From positions 1 through 34,610 of the forward strand of contig JAEEWP010000006.1 of assembly GCA_016287465.1 (NCBI GenBank): a DNA stretch of 34,610 nucleotides, given 5' to 3'. This document shows positions 7,835 through 14,920 of this stretch, one piece after another. A program made the position numbers and the translations under genes. Within the stretch, counting starts at the first letter, position 1. The number at the start of each line of letters is the position of its first letter. This DNA is from Caryophanales bacterium (lineage in GTDB: Bacteria > Bacillota_I > Bacilli_A > RFN20 > CAG-826). The notes under the pieces were generated by a model, which saw only the letters and a list, made by a program, of their open reading frames with translations, ran no database searches and was not told the DNA's origin.

Positions 7835-7870
7835 CCATACAAGACGATTGAGATAAGAAAAACCGCTAAG
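7835..7870 (-). promoter_or_regulatory. Promoter-like element of lipoprotein 2 (copy C)
   Basis: Most diverged copy: minus strand CTTAGC (7865-7870), 19 bases, GTCTTGTA (7838-7845). Flanking sequence is unlike copies A and B, so what is conserved here is the two boxes and their spacing. Confidence 0.4.
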
Positions 7871-7880
7871 AGATTTACGA

Positions 7881-7909
7881 AAAAAGAGGATTGCCTAAAC
7901 AACCCTCTT
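7881..7909 (-). terminator. Terminator after lipoprotein 3
   Basis: Minus strand GAGGGTTG and CAATCCTC pair (one G-T wobble) around a 6-nt loop, followed by TTTTTT. It is a shorter relative of the hairpins after lipoproteins 1 and 2. Confidence 0.8.
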
Positions 7910-7932
7910 CCCATTCCTTATAAGATTTCGGA

Positions 7933-8874
7933 TCAAATCAAACGAATCTGATCGTCTTCCGGTATCTCTATGGATTTAAATTCGTCGGAATTCTCGATGG
8001 TGTCCTCGATCTCGAAAACAAGATCCAGGAATTTCTTCCCTTGTGGGATCGTGTTTTCCGGCACCCCGTATCCACGATGAACGCAGTCGTCGCCCGCAAT
8101 CCTCTTGCTGCCGACCTCTAGGCCGATCTCTATCGTGTAGAAGACCGCTGGCGTTTGATATGGCCTTATTCCCCCGTACTGAAGGTAAGGGTAAAACACA
8201 TCAGCGTAAGAATAGATATCCAAGGCTTTGACCTTTTCATAAAGCTCATTGAGGTTAGGATAGGTGAACGAAGCGGTGTACTTGTTGTTCATTCCTCTTA
8301 TAGTTATAAGACCGCTTTCGCTGTTATAGCTCATACTATTTGCGGCTCCCCAAGTAAAAGAGAAACGGAAAGACTCGGCTTTTGTGTCAAAGGTTTTATG
8401 CTCACGGACACGGAGTTCTTCCGCTTTAGCCATGATGGACCTGATATCCTCATCCGTTATTTTTCTTTGAAGATAAAGCGTCTCTAAATCGAAGGATCCC
8501 TCCCCTTCAATCCAGACGTTCATGTCATATGACGGGTATGGGAAATCGCAGATATGGTAACCGGCAACGGAATATGGTTCTATCATACAAAGATCAGCGA
8601 AGCCAGGAGATTCATGTTTTAAGGCATTGACGTGCATGTTTCCATACGTGCCGAAGTCAAATTTCAAATAATATTCATCAGGGACAGAGCTCCCAATCCT
8701 TTCGGCATAGGTCCTACAAATCTCTTCGACTTGCTGAGCCGTATAAGAGCCAAAAGCCTCATAGACGCGGGCTTCGCTGCTGAGCGAGGCTTCTGATGAT
8801 GTTTCCACCACAGGAGCTTGGCATGAGCAAAGAGCGCATGCGAGTATGGCAAAGATAACTTTTTTGTTTCTCAT
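7933..8874 (-). CDS. Lipoprotein paralog 3 of tandem array, unknown function
   Basis: 313 aa from ATG 8874 with a strong SD AAAGGAGG. Signal MRNKKVIFAILACALCSC, lipid-anchor Cys18. Mature part begins with an acidic Ser/Glu-rich stretch, then YTAQQVEEICRTYAERIG, the YDMNVWIEGEGSFDLETLY block, FRFSFTWGAANSMSYNSESG, and the ending LVFEIEDTIENSDEFKSIE. It is the first gene of the array in transcription order and the most divergent. The stop is TGA, read as a true stop; the next in-frame stop is only a few codons later. Function unknown; anchoring outside the membrane is inferred from the lipobox. Confidence 0.85.
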   Translation of the reverse strand: MRNKKVIFAILACALCSCQAPVVETSSEASLSSEARVYEAFGSYTAQQVEEICRTYAERIGSSVPDEYYLKFDFGTYGNMHVNALKHESPGFADLCMIEPYSVAGYHICDFPYPSYDMNVWIEGEGSFDLETLYLQRKITDEDIRSIMAKAEELRVREHKTFDTKAESFRFSFTWGAANSMSYNSESGLITIRGMNNKYTASFTYPNLNELYEKVKALDIYSYADVFYPYLQYGGIRPYQTPAVFYTIEIGLEVGSKRIAGDDCVHRGYGVPENTIPQGKKFLDLVFEIEDTIENSDEFKSIEIPEDDQIRLI

Positions 8875-8890
8875 GTTCTTTCCTCCTTTA

Positions 8891-8924
8891 CCTATAAGAC
8901 TTCAAAATACCCTAGAATTGCCAA
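8891..8924 (-). promoter_or_regulatory. Promoter-like element of lipoprotein 3 (copy D)
   Basis: Minus strand TTGGCA (8919-8924), 18 bases, GTCTTATA (8893-8900). AAGTCTTATAGG is identical to copy B, while the bases between the boxes differ. Confidence 0.45.
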
Positions 8925-8951
8925 GGATTTCGTAAAATATAGCACAAGCAC

Positions 8952-8980
8952 AAAAAAAGCCACTATTTTGTTTAGTGGCG
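8952..8980 (-). terminator. Terminator after tRNA-Glu
   Basis: Perfect 7-bp stem GCCACTA (8959-8965) / TAGTGGC (8973-8979). On the minus strand it is followed by a seven-base T run. Confidence 0.9.
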
Positions 8981-8992
8981 TTTCTTTTAAGT

Positions 8993-9067
8993 TGGTGACC
9001 CAGCCGGGAATCGAACCCGGGATTCAACCTTGAGAGGGTTGCGTCTTAGCCGCTTGACCACAGGGCC
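8993..9067 (-). tRNA. tRNA-Glu (anticodon CTC)
   Basis: 75 nt including an encoded CCA. Acceptor GGCCCTG pairs with CTGGGTC, with one U-U mismatch at pair 6-67 and one G-U. The anticodon arm is CAACC-CTCTCAA-GGTTG, and the T arm is CCGGG-TTCGATT-CCCGG. It lies 70 bases downstream of gltX, which encodes the synthetase that charges it. Confidence 0.93.
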
Positions 9068-9076
9068 GTGCCACAT

Positions 9077-9105
9077 ATTAAAGCATTGACGGATTAACTT
9101 TTCAA
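9077..9105 (-). promoter_or_regulatory. Promoter of tRNA-Glu
   Basis: Minus strand TTGAAA (9100-9105), 17 bases, TTTAAT (9077-9082). The tRNA can be made independently of gltX read-through. Confidence 0.55.
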
Positions 9106-9137
9106 TAGTGGCGAAGCGTTTTTGTTTAACTCTATCT

Positions 9138-10784
9138 TTAGATAGCGTTCTTTAAACGCTTCATGACCCTCTCTTTTCCAAGGATCTCGATGACCTCGTG
9201 GAGGTTTGGGGAGTCTTTCTGACCGGTGATGGCGATACGGATGATCTCAGCTGCGTCGGAGATGTTTCCCTTATAGGCATCAGGATTGGCTTTGTAGTCT
9301 TTGTTGGCGATCGCGAATCCGTTAGCGGCAGCGACTTCTTTGACGCTGTTCCACCACTCTGACTCGCCTGCGCCATAAAGCATCTTATCGGCGACTTCGG
9401 ACATGAAGGCCTTTAAGAACTCTTTGTCGTATTTCTCGTTGAATGGGAGTTCTCCATGCTTCTCGAACTCGTCATCGTAGAAGAACCAAGTGGCTGGCTC
9501 GATGTCGCCATACTTGGCGTAGTCTTTTCTTGGGTTTGGACGGTCCTTCTCGATGTTGAGGATCTTGGAGAAATACTCCATATCGTCATCCATCTTCTTA
9601 AGAAGGGTTGGGGAATTCTTCTCCGCCCATTCCTTGACCGCTTTGAGGAGCTCCTCTTTTGGGGTGGCGGCAAGGACTTCCTTGCAGAAGTAATTGAGTT
9701 TTCCTTCGTCAAAGAGAGCGCCGTCTAAGGACATCTTCTTGAAAGCGAAGGTGAATTTGCTCACATCAAGGGACTTGTTGGCGATGGTCCACTCCTCGAA
9801 GTTGGAATTGGCGATCGACATAAGGTAAACGAGAAGTCCCTTTGGAGGATAGCCGGCCTTAAGGAAGTAAGAGACGGCGGCCTCAGGGTCTTTTCTCTTG
9901 GAGAGCTTTCTCTTGTTGCCATGGTCAAGCTTCATGATGACTGGCAAGTGGGCGTATTTTGGTCCTTTCCAGCCTAAATCGCGGAAAAGCTGGATGTGGA
10001 TTGGGGTGCTCGGAATCCATTCTTCACCACGGGTGACGACGGTAGTTCTCATGAAATGATCATCGACGACGTGGGCGAAGTGATAGGTTGGGAGGCCATC
10101 GGACTTCATGATGACGATATCGACATCGTTGTCGGCGAGTTCGAGCTCACCTCTGATGGCATCCTTGAATTTGATCTTCTTATCGTGGTCCCCCATCGAC
10201 TTATAGCGGATGACCCATGGGGTTCCGGCTTTGATCTTCTCGATCTGCTCGTCGACGGTGAGCTTACGGTCTCTCGCGTATGGGCCATAGTAGCCTGGGA
10301 GGATCTTATTGGCTTCTTGGAAATCTCTGATCTTCTGAAGGTCTTCTGCGCTGCAGAAATCCGGGTAGGCTTTGCCTTCCGCGATGAGATGTTTGATGAC
10401 GACCTTATAGATGTCGGCACGGACGCTTTGCTGATATGGGCCATAAGCGCCTTTATCGCCATTAGGGAAATATCCTTCGTCAGCGATGATGCCGAATTCG
10501 GCAAGCTGGTCGATGAGCTCGTCAGCGCTGCCGGCGATGGTTCTCTTGGTATCGGTGTCCTCTAAACGGAACATGTAGACGCCTTGGCTTTGCTTAGCGT
10601 ACGTATACGCGATGAAGGCGGTGAACAAAGAACCGGTATGGAGGAAGCCAGTCGGCGATGGGGCGAAACGGGTCACCTGAGCGCCTTCTGGAAGATTACG
10701 TAATGGGTATTCTTTCTCAAGGTCATCGATGGTCTTCGTGACGTCTGGGAATAATAAGTTTGCGAGGTCTAAATAGGTTGCCAT
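9138..10784 (-). CDS. gltX: Glutamyl-tRNA synthetase
   Basis: Class I aminoacyl-tRNA synthetase joining Glu to tRNA-Glu, 548 aa. The HIGH-type motif is in APSPTGFLHTGSL (HTGS at 49-52), and the KMSKS-type motif is KRKLSKRKD. Between them, LEDTDTKR and the Glu-recognition region VVTRGEEWIPSTPIHI are typical GltX. The C-terminal anticodon-binding part is lysine-rich and somewhat long, so the enzyme exceeds the usual 470-500 aa. ATG 10784 was chosen over the in-frame GTG 10793 because AAGGAG sits nine bases before the ATG and would overlap the GTG. The next gene downstream is tRNA-Glu. Whether it also mischarges tRNA-Gln cannot be told from this window. Confidence 0.95.
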   Translation of the reverse strand: MATYLDLANLLFPDVTKTIDDLEKEYPLRNLPEGAQVTRFAPSPTGFLHTGSLFTAFIAYTYAKQSQGVYMFRLEDTDTKRTIAGSADELIDQLAEFGIIADEGYFPNGDKGAYGPYQQSVRADIYKVVIKHLIAEGKAYPDFCSAEDLQKIRDFQEANKILPGYYGPYARDRKLTVDEQIEKIKAGTPWVIRYKSMGDHDKKIKFKDAIRGELELADNDVDIVIMKSDGLPTYHFAHVVDDHFMRTTVVTRGEEWIPSTPIHIQLFRDLGWKGPKYAHLPVIMKLDHGNKRKLSKRKDPEAAVSYFLKAGYPPKGLLVYLMSIANSNFEEWTIANKSLDVSKFTFAFKKMSLDGALFDEGKLNYFCKEVLAATPKEELLKAVKEWAEKNSPTLLKKMDDDMEYFSKILNIEKDRPNPRKDYAKYGDIEPATWFFYDDEFEKHGELPFNEKYDKEFLKAFMSEVADKMLYGAGESEWWNSVKEVAAANGFAIANKDYKANPDAYKGNISDAAEIIRIAITGQKDSPNLHEVIEILGKERVMKRLKNAI

Positions 10785-10812
10785 ATAAGTCACTCCTTAA
10801 AGAAGCGAGAAG

Positions 10813-10833
10813 ATTATAGAACACGTGCGCGTG
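10813..10833 (-). promoter_or_regulatory. Putative gltX -10 with GC-rich inverted repeat
   Basis: Minus strand TATAAT (10813-10818) lies upstream of the gltX SD. No good -35 is seen. Just upstream is the inverted repeat CACG-TGCG-CGTG (10822-10833), unusually GC-rich for an intergenic site here and placed where a regulator would cover the spacer. Confidence 0.4.
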
Positions 10834-10862
10834 CAATTCCACAAAACAATAGCGAAAACCGC

Positions 10863-10891
10863 TTGCACTTGGATAGTGAGTTTCATATAAT
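10863..10891 (+). promoter_or_regulatory. Promoter of tRNA-Gly(GCC)
   Basis: TTGCAC (10863-10868), 17 bases, perfect TATAAT (10886-10891), ending 24 bases before the tRNA. Confidence 0.85.
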
Positions 10892-10915
10892 ACTACTCGC
10901 GCCACAAAAGGCGAT

Positions 10916-10989
10916 GCAGGTGTAGTTCAATGGTAGAACATTACCTTGCCAAGGTAAATACACGGGTTCGATTCCCGCCACTTGCTCCA
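10916..10989 (+). tRNA. tRNA-Gly (anticodon GCC)
   Basis: 74 nt with encoded CCA. Acceptor GCAGGTG/CACTTGC (one G-U), anticodon arm TTACC-TTGCCAA-GGTAA, T arm CGGG-TTCGATT-CCCG. Confidence 0.95.
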
Positions 10990-10998
10990 TTAAAAAAC

Positions 10999-11027
10999 AA
11001 TCCCGATTTGCTCGGGATTTTTTATTT
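10999..11027 (+). terminator. Terminator of tRNA-Gly(GCC)
   Basis: Stem AATCCCGA / TCGGGATT (11012-11019) with a 5-nt loop, followed by a T run. Confidence 0.9.
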
Positions 11028-11034
11028 TCCAAAG

Positions 11035-11050
11035 AAAAAGAAGGCCGTTT
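11035..11050. terminator. Left arm of a terminator split by the IS element
   Basis: AAAGAAGGCC (11037-11046) is an exact reverse complement of GGCCTTCTTT at 12541-12550. Removing the IS rejoins the arms around an 8-nt loop with U tracts on both strands. It was presumably the terminator of the ABC operon at 12557-14918. Confidence 0.75.
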
Positions 11051-11100
11051 TGATGGGTACCCAGTTTCCTAGACATCAAATGTTCGTTAACTGGATTGTA

Positions 11101-11970
11101 TCATAAGGCCAACATGGATGCTTCCCTGAACTTAGACGGAGGCATCCATTTTGTTTTGCTTTTGATCCGACGGTTGTTGTAATAATCGATATAGTCCGCG
11201 ACCGCTTCCTTGAACTGGCCGAACGTCCTGAATTCCGACTCGTGGCCATAGAACATCTCGTTCTTCATCACCCCGAAGAACGACTCCATTATGCAGTTGT
11301 CGATGCAGTTCCCTTTCCTGGACATCGACTGGACGATGCCTTTCTCCTTGAGCCTCCGCTGGTAATAGCCATGCTGGTATTGCCAGCCCATGTCGCTATG
11401 GAGGATCAGCCCTTCCAGGTCGGGATGCTTCATGAAGGCCTCATCCAGCATCCGCTTGGTCTGCTCCAGGTTCGGGGACAGGGACAGGTCCCACGCCACG
11501 ACGTCGCCCATCCCCATGTCGAGGATCGGGGACAGATACGCTTTGCCGAACGGGCAGTTGAACTGGGAGACGTCCGTCGTCCATTTCTCGTTCGGCCTAT
11601 TCGCCACGAAGTCCCTGTTGATGAGGTTGTCCGCGATACGGCCGACCTCACCGATATAGGAATGGTACTTCTGCTTCTTTTTGACCGCTCGCAAGCCGAG
11701 TTTGCCCATCAATCTAAGCACTTTCTTATGGTTGATCGGGTAACCGCGGTTACGGAGCTCCGCCGTTATCCTTCTGAAGCCGTATCTCCGTTTGTTTTCG
11801 AGGAAAATATCCCGGATCAGATCCATCGTCTCCTTGTTTTTGACGTCTTTGTCGGGCTTATGAAGCTCAAAATAATATGTTGCCCTAGGAAGAGAAGCCA
11901 CTTTAAGCAATTTGGAAAGCTTCCATTCCTTATGAACGGATAATAACTCACCAATTACCTTTGCTTTTTC
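11101..11970 (-). CDS. IS3-family transposase OrfB (DDE integrase part of OrfAB)
   Basis: Catalytic part of the transposase, expected as an OrfAB fusion made by -1 frameshifting. On the minus strand the heptamer G-AAA-AAG (11970-11964), just before the OrfA stop, moves the ribosome into this frame, which continues EKAKVIGELLSVHKEW. An HTH_21-like segment, KETMDLIRDIFLENKRRYGFRR, precedes the integrase core. The triad is visible: Asp in WTTDVSQF, Asp in LHSDMGWQYQ, Glu in CIMESFFGVMKNEM. The C-terminus YIDYYNNRRIKSKTKWMPPSKFR is typical of IS3/IS150. The frame stays open to 12159, but the part above 11970 is the shadow of OrfA. The stop is TGA. Confidence 0.92.
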   Translation of the reverse strand, partial: EKAKVIGELLSVHKEWKLSKLLKVASLPRATYYFELHKPDKDVKNKETMDLIRDIFLENKRRYGFRRITAELRNRGYPINHKKVLRLMGKLGLRAVKKKQKYHSYIGEVGRIADNLINRDFVANRPNEKWTTDVSQFNCPFGKAYLSPILDMGMGDVVAWDLSLSPNLEQTKRMLDEAFMKHPDLEGLILHSDMGWQYQHGYYQRRLKEKGIVQSMSRKGNCIDNCIMESFFGVMKNEMFYGHESEFRTFGQFKEAVADYIDYYNNRRIKSKTKWMPPSKFREASMLAL

Positions 11971-12485
11971 GCCTTGGCTTCCGCGGCTTCCCTCTTTGAG
12001 ACCAAGGCATCGAGTTTTTTTAGGTACTCGTTCTCCATTTCCAGGTATTCGTTCCTTTCCCTGAGGATCCTCAGTTCCTCCTGCTCGGAAACGGATAGCT
12101 TGGTTTTCTTGTTTTTCCTTTTCATGACGAATCGTTTGGCTGGCCTGCCTTTCCTGCATTGTAAACCATCCACGCCTTTCTCGTCATATCTTCTCACCCA
12201 TCGATGGAGCTGGCTTATGCTAATATGCGCGTTTTTGGCTACGGAAGAAATGGAATCGCCCGCAAGGACCTTCGCCACCAGCTCAAGCCTTCCTTCAGGC
12301 GTCCAATCCTTGTTGGCCGGGGAATGCTTCAAGCCGTCGACGCCCAGATCGTCGTACGCCTTCGCCCAATCCCTGACGTGTTTCATGAAGCTGTGATGGA
12401 AGCCGGGAGATCCCGAGATGTCGATATGCTCGCCGTTTTTATACTTGCCGACGCATTCAAGTTTGAATTCCAATGAGTATTTCAT
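11955..12485 (-). CDS. IS3-family transposase OrfA (DNA-binding part)
   Basis: 176 aa. Two helix-turn-helix segments, MKYSLEFKLECVGKYKNG and a second with SISSVAKNAHISISQLHRWVRRY, are followed by a basic stretch and a C-terminal leucine-zipper-like coil, EELRILRERNEYLEMENEYLKK, as in IS150 OrfA. It binds the terminal inverted repeats and supplies the N-terminus of the OrfAB transposase; OrfA alone usually limits transposition. ATG 12485 has AAAGGGG upstream. It overlaps OrfB, and the end of OrfA carries the slippery site. Confidence 0.9.
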   Translation of the reverse strand: MKYSLEFKLECVGKYKNGEHIDISGSPGFHHSFMKHVRDWAKAYDDLGVDGLKHSPANKDWTPEGRLELVAKVLAGDSISSVAKNAHISISQLHRWVRRYDEKGVDGLQCRKGRPAKRFVMKRKNKKTKLSVSEQEELRILRERNEYLEMENEYLKKLDALVSKREAAEAKAKKQR

Positions 12486-12540
12486 AGAAAAAAGTACCCC
12501 TTTCCTAATGTCTAGGATTTGGGGTACCTTTCATTTTGCA

Positions 12541-12558
12541 GGCCTTCTTTGTTTTTTT
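12541..12558. terminator. Right arm of the IS-split terminator
   Basis: GGCCTTCTTT followed by G and seven Ts, partner of 11037-11046. It touches the stop of the ABC permease gene, so the original hairpin began right after that operon. Confidence 0.75.
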
Positions 12559-13690
12559 ATAAGAGTGCGAGGTAGTAGTTGTATGCCCTCTCTACGCGTA
12601 TTGAACGAACGATGCCGAACACTGCCATTCCAAGAATGATTCCGCCACCGATCGCGATCGCGAATCTGATCCAATCGTCTTTCCTGAACTTCGCTTTTCT
12701 TCTGACGACGAAGATGGAGACGAAGTAGACGACGGAGATGAGGAAGTAGGCAAGGGCGAAGATAAGGAGCATGTAGGCCTGCCAATAGCCATTTACGATG
12801 ACCTCATCCGTGAAGAACTCGGTCAATAAGGCGAAGCAAAGCATGAACGTTAAGGTCAAGGAATTGACGACGCCGAATCTCTGAGGGATGACGGTTCCAA
12901 GATGCTCGCTCTTGATTTTTCTGAACTCGAAGAAGGCAAGAAGGGCCATACCTCCCCAGAAGATAAGCTGGAGAAGGAGAGCAAGCATGGATCTCCAGAA
13001 GGTATAGATCGCATTGCCGTCTATATCGACGTTGTATCCGTTGACAGCGGAAAGGCCGCGTTCAAAGACCTCAGTCTGGGAAAACCAGTTGACCGATGAT
13101 TGGGCGATCCAGCTGTATGAATCAGGATTCAGGATAAGAGTGTTCAGAAGTGCTGGGAAGGAATTCACGATGAGGATCATGACGATAGCTTGGAAAGTGC
13201 TATTGGAAACGCTCACCGCGAATGTGCTGGCCAAGAAGGTGATGACGCAAGCGAGGTAGAGAAGAGGGAGGCCGAGCATCGAGGAGCCAAAAGTTCCTAA
13301 GAGGCTGGTGCCGTTTCCCAAGATGAAGCAAAGGAGGAAGCCGACGCAATAAGAGCCAACAAGAAGGGCGGTGATGACGGCAAGGCCAAACAAGAGTTCG
13401 GTGAAGAAAGCCTGTCCCCTGGTCATTGGCATCGAAAGGATGATGTCGCTTCTGTTTTTGCTGAAGTAACGGTTATGCATGATAAGCGGGAGAATTCCCG
13501 ATAAGAAGATGCAGACCACGCCCGTTACGAGGATGTAGACCGAATAGCCGATCGTGCCCCTGAAGAGCAAGACGCAGAAAACGTCGACGACGAATGGGAT
13601 GACGACAAGGAAGACGGCGAAGAGGGTGATATAAACCGTGGCGATAGGCCAGAAGCTCTTCACTAAGTATTTGAAGTATCTCGTGTTCAT
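12557..13690 (-). CDS. ABC-2 type transporter permease (YtrC-like)
   Basis: 377 aa integral membrane protein with about eight to ten hydrophobic segments, the membrane partner of the ATPase encoded just upstream. The N-terminal MNTRYFKYLVKSFWP and the motif NRSDIILSMPMTRGQAFFTELLFGL are typical of ABC-2 permeases paired with YtrA-type regulators. Its ATG overlaps the TGA of the ATPase gene (ATGA), so the two are translationally coupled. Substrate unknown; related systems respond to cell-envelope stress or antibiotics. Its downstream terminator has been split by the IS element, so its transcript may now run into the IS. Confidence 0.85.
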   Translation of the reverse strand: MNTRYFKYLVKSFWPIATVYITLFAVFLVVIPFVVDVFCVLLFRGTIGYSVYILVTGVVCIFLSGILPLIMHNRYFSKNRSDIILSMPMTRGQAFFTELLFGLAVITALLVGSYCVGFLLCFILGNGTSLLGTFGSSMLGLPLLYLACVITFLASTFAVSVSNSTFQAIVMILIVNSFPALLNTLILNPDSYSWIAQSSVNWFSQTEVFERGLSAVNGYNVDIDGNAIYTFWRSMLALLLQLIFWGGMALLAFFEFRKIKSEHLGTVIPQRFGVVNSLTLTFMLCFALLTEFFTDEVIVNGYWQAYMLLIFALAYFLISVVYFVSIFVVRRKAKFRKDDWIRFAIAIGGGIILGMAVFGIVRSIRVERAYNYYLALL

Positions 13691-14556
13691 AACATTTCCC
13701 TCTCTTTGTTGTAGATGAAGGCTTCTTCGACCGTAAGTGGAACGATGTCGAGCATAAGAGGATTATACTCGGCGAAGAAGGCGCGGATCTTCACTTCGGT
13801 CTCATCGGTCACGACGACAAGGAAGTGGCCATCGCGTTTGACTGCGAGAGGCTGAAGGGCGGATAAATCCTCTGGGACTTTATCGCCAAAGGCGAGATGG
13901 ACCTTATGAAGGTTCTTGGCCTGGACGAATTCATCGCTGACCTGGCCATTGTCGACAAGGGAATAAGAGTCACAGATGTCGCCAAGCTCACGGAGTGAGT
14001 GTGAGGCGATGATGACCGTGGTCTTTGGGTTTTTGGCGATAAGCTCAATGAGGTCTTTTTTGAATTCGTTACGGCTATATGGGTCAAGTCCGTCGAAAGC
14101 CTCGTCGATGAGGATGATGTCGGCATGCGAGGCAAGGGCGGCGGCAAGATAGGCCTTTCTTCTCATACCTTTCGAGAAGGAATTGAGAGGCTTATCGATG
14201 TTGACCTGATAACGGACGAGGTTCTTCTTGAATTCCTCTGGGGTGAAGCGATCAAAGAAGCATGTGTAAAGCATGGTCAGATCTTTGATGTGGGCGTTCT
14301 TGCCATAGAATGGCTCATCGGCCAAGAAGAAGATCTTGGCTTTGGCTTTTGGGCTCTCAAAGATCTCTTCCCCATCGAGCCTGATGGAGCCAGAGTCCGC
14401 TTTAAGAACGCCGGCGATGAGACGTAGAAGCGTCGATTTGCCTGCGCCGTTCTCGCCGACGAGTCCGTTGATGGAGCCGTCATGGATCTTGGCGTTGCAA
14501 TTCTTAATGACGATCTGGCCGTCGTAGGACTTGGTCAGATTGGATATCTCAATCAT
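13687..14556 (-). CDS. ABC transporter ATP-binding protein (YtrB-like)
   Basis: 289 aa cytoplasmic ATPase. Walker A GENGAGKST (35-43), signature FSKGM (127-131, in place of LSGGQ but normal for this subfamily), Walker B IILIDEAFDGLD with catalytic Glu, and H-loop His186 in IIASHSL. After the nucleotide-binding core there is a C-terminal segment of about 90 aa, common in this class. Start and stop both overlap their neighbours as ATGA, fixing the order gntR-ATPase-permease as one operon and showing that TGA is a stop codon here. Confidence 0.92.
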   Translation of the reverse strand: MIEISNLTKSYDGQIVIKNCNAKIHDGSINGLVGENGAGKSTLLRLIAGVLKADSGSIRLDGEEIFESPKAKAKIFFLADEPFYGKNAHIKDLTMLYTCFFDRFTPEEFKKNLVRYQVNIDKPLNSFSKGMRRKAYLAAALASHADIILIDEAFDGLDPYSRNEFKKDLIELIAKNPKTTVIIASHSLRELGDICDSYSLVDNGQVSDEFVQAKNLHKVHLAFGDKVPEDLSALQPLAVKRDGHFLVVVTDETEVKIRAFFAEYNPLMLDIVPLTVEEAFIYNKEREML

Positions 14557-14918
14557 TGCTTTTTCTCCTTTTTAAGTTTTTCGATTGCGGTTTCGATTTG
14601 GTCAATGCTGATTCCACTGGCGAGAAGATCGGTCAAAGCCTTCTCAACATAGGAGGGAAGTTCCACCTTTTCTTTTCTCCAGCTCTTTTCCTCTGCCACA
14701 TAGATGCCTTTTTTAGGAAGCGTCACTAAATAACCCATATCCGTCAAAGCAAGGAAAGCGCGCATGACGGTGTTAGGGTTGATGGTCAAAGAAAGAGCAA
14801 GCTCACGGACGGAAGGAAGCTTCTCCTGTGGCTTGAGAATACCCATCTCAATGTAGAGTTTGATTTGATCGACGATTTCCTCGAAGATCGGTTTTGTTCC
14901 AGTGAAATGAATCTGCAT
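14553..14918 (-). CDS. GntR-family regulator, YtrA subfamily
   Basis: 121 aa from ATG 14918. Winged HTH of the GntR type: PIFEEIVDQIKLYIEMGIL, GEKLPSVREL-like EKLPSVRELALSL, and NPNTVMRAFLALTDMGYL; then a short C-terminal coil (about 85-121) with no ligand-binding domain, which is the YtrA layout. It probably represses its own operon with the ABC transporter. A good promoter (14939-14968) is followed at once by two direct repeats of NTGTACCAAN (14921-14940), a likely operator. The frame is open to GTG 14939, but that would lie in the -10 box. No SD is seen, and the leader is only about 14 nt. Confidence 0.88.
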   Translation of the reverse strand: MQIHFTGTKPIFEEIVDQIKLYIEMGILKPQEKLPSVRELALSLTINPNTVMRAFLALTDMGYLVTLPKKGIYVAEEKSWRKEKVELPSYVEKALTDLLASGISIDQIETAIEKLKKEKKQ

Positions 14919-14920
14919 TA

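Larger units (their letters stand above)
11051..12533 (-). mobile_element. IS3-family insertion sequence (IS150-like), intact
   Basis: About 1483 bp. The terminal inverted repeats are 28 bp with 21 matches by eye: the left end starts TGATGGGTACCC (11051), and the right end read inward starts TGAAAGGTACCC (12533); both share TCCTAGACAT. Ends are TG...CA, as in the IS150 group. The flanks carry TTT on both sides (11048-11050, 12534-12536), consistent with a 3-bp target duplication but not proof in a T-rich site. Two overlapping frames with a slippery heptamer and a full DDE triad suggest a functional element. Confidence 0.9.

Noticed and set aside
5720-8924. Short repeats upstream of the lipoprotein genes as a possible CRISPR or phase-variable array
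   Set aside because: Only two near-identical copies exist, about 1 kb apart, each with a terminator and promoter-like boxes; there are no short regular spacers and no cas genes.
9996-10565. Long open frame on the + strand inside gltX
   Set aside because: Antisense shadow: no SD, composition typical of reversed codon bias, and fully covered by a clearly conserved synthetase. The same applies to 11242-11943, 17041-17610, 3858-4397, 277-957 and other antisense frames.
13687-14556. Possibility that TGA codes for Trp (Mycoplasma code), given the Mollicutes-like gene set
   Set aside because: Two gene pairs overlap as ATGA with TGA ending the upstream gene, and lipoprotein 3 and the transposase also end at TGA. 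Trp is encoded by TGG in the clear genes. Standard bacterial code fits.
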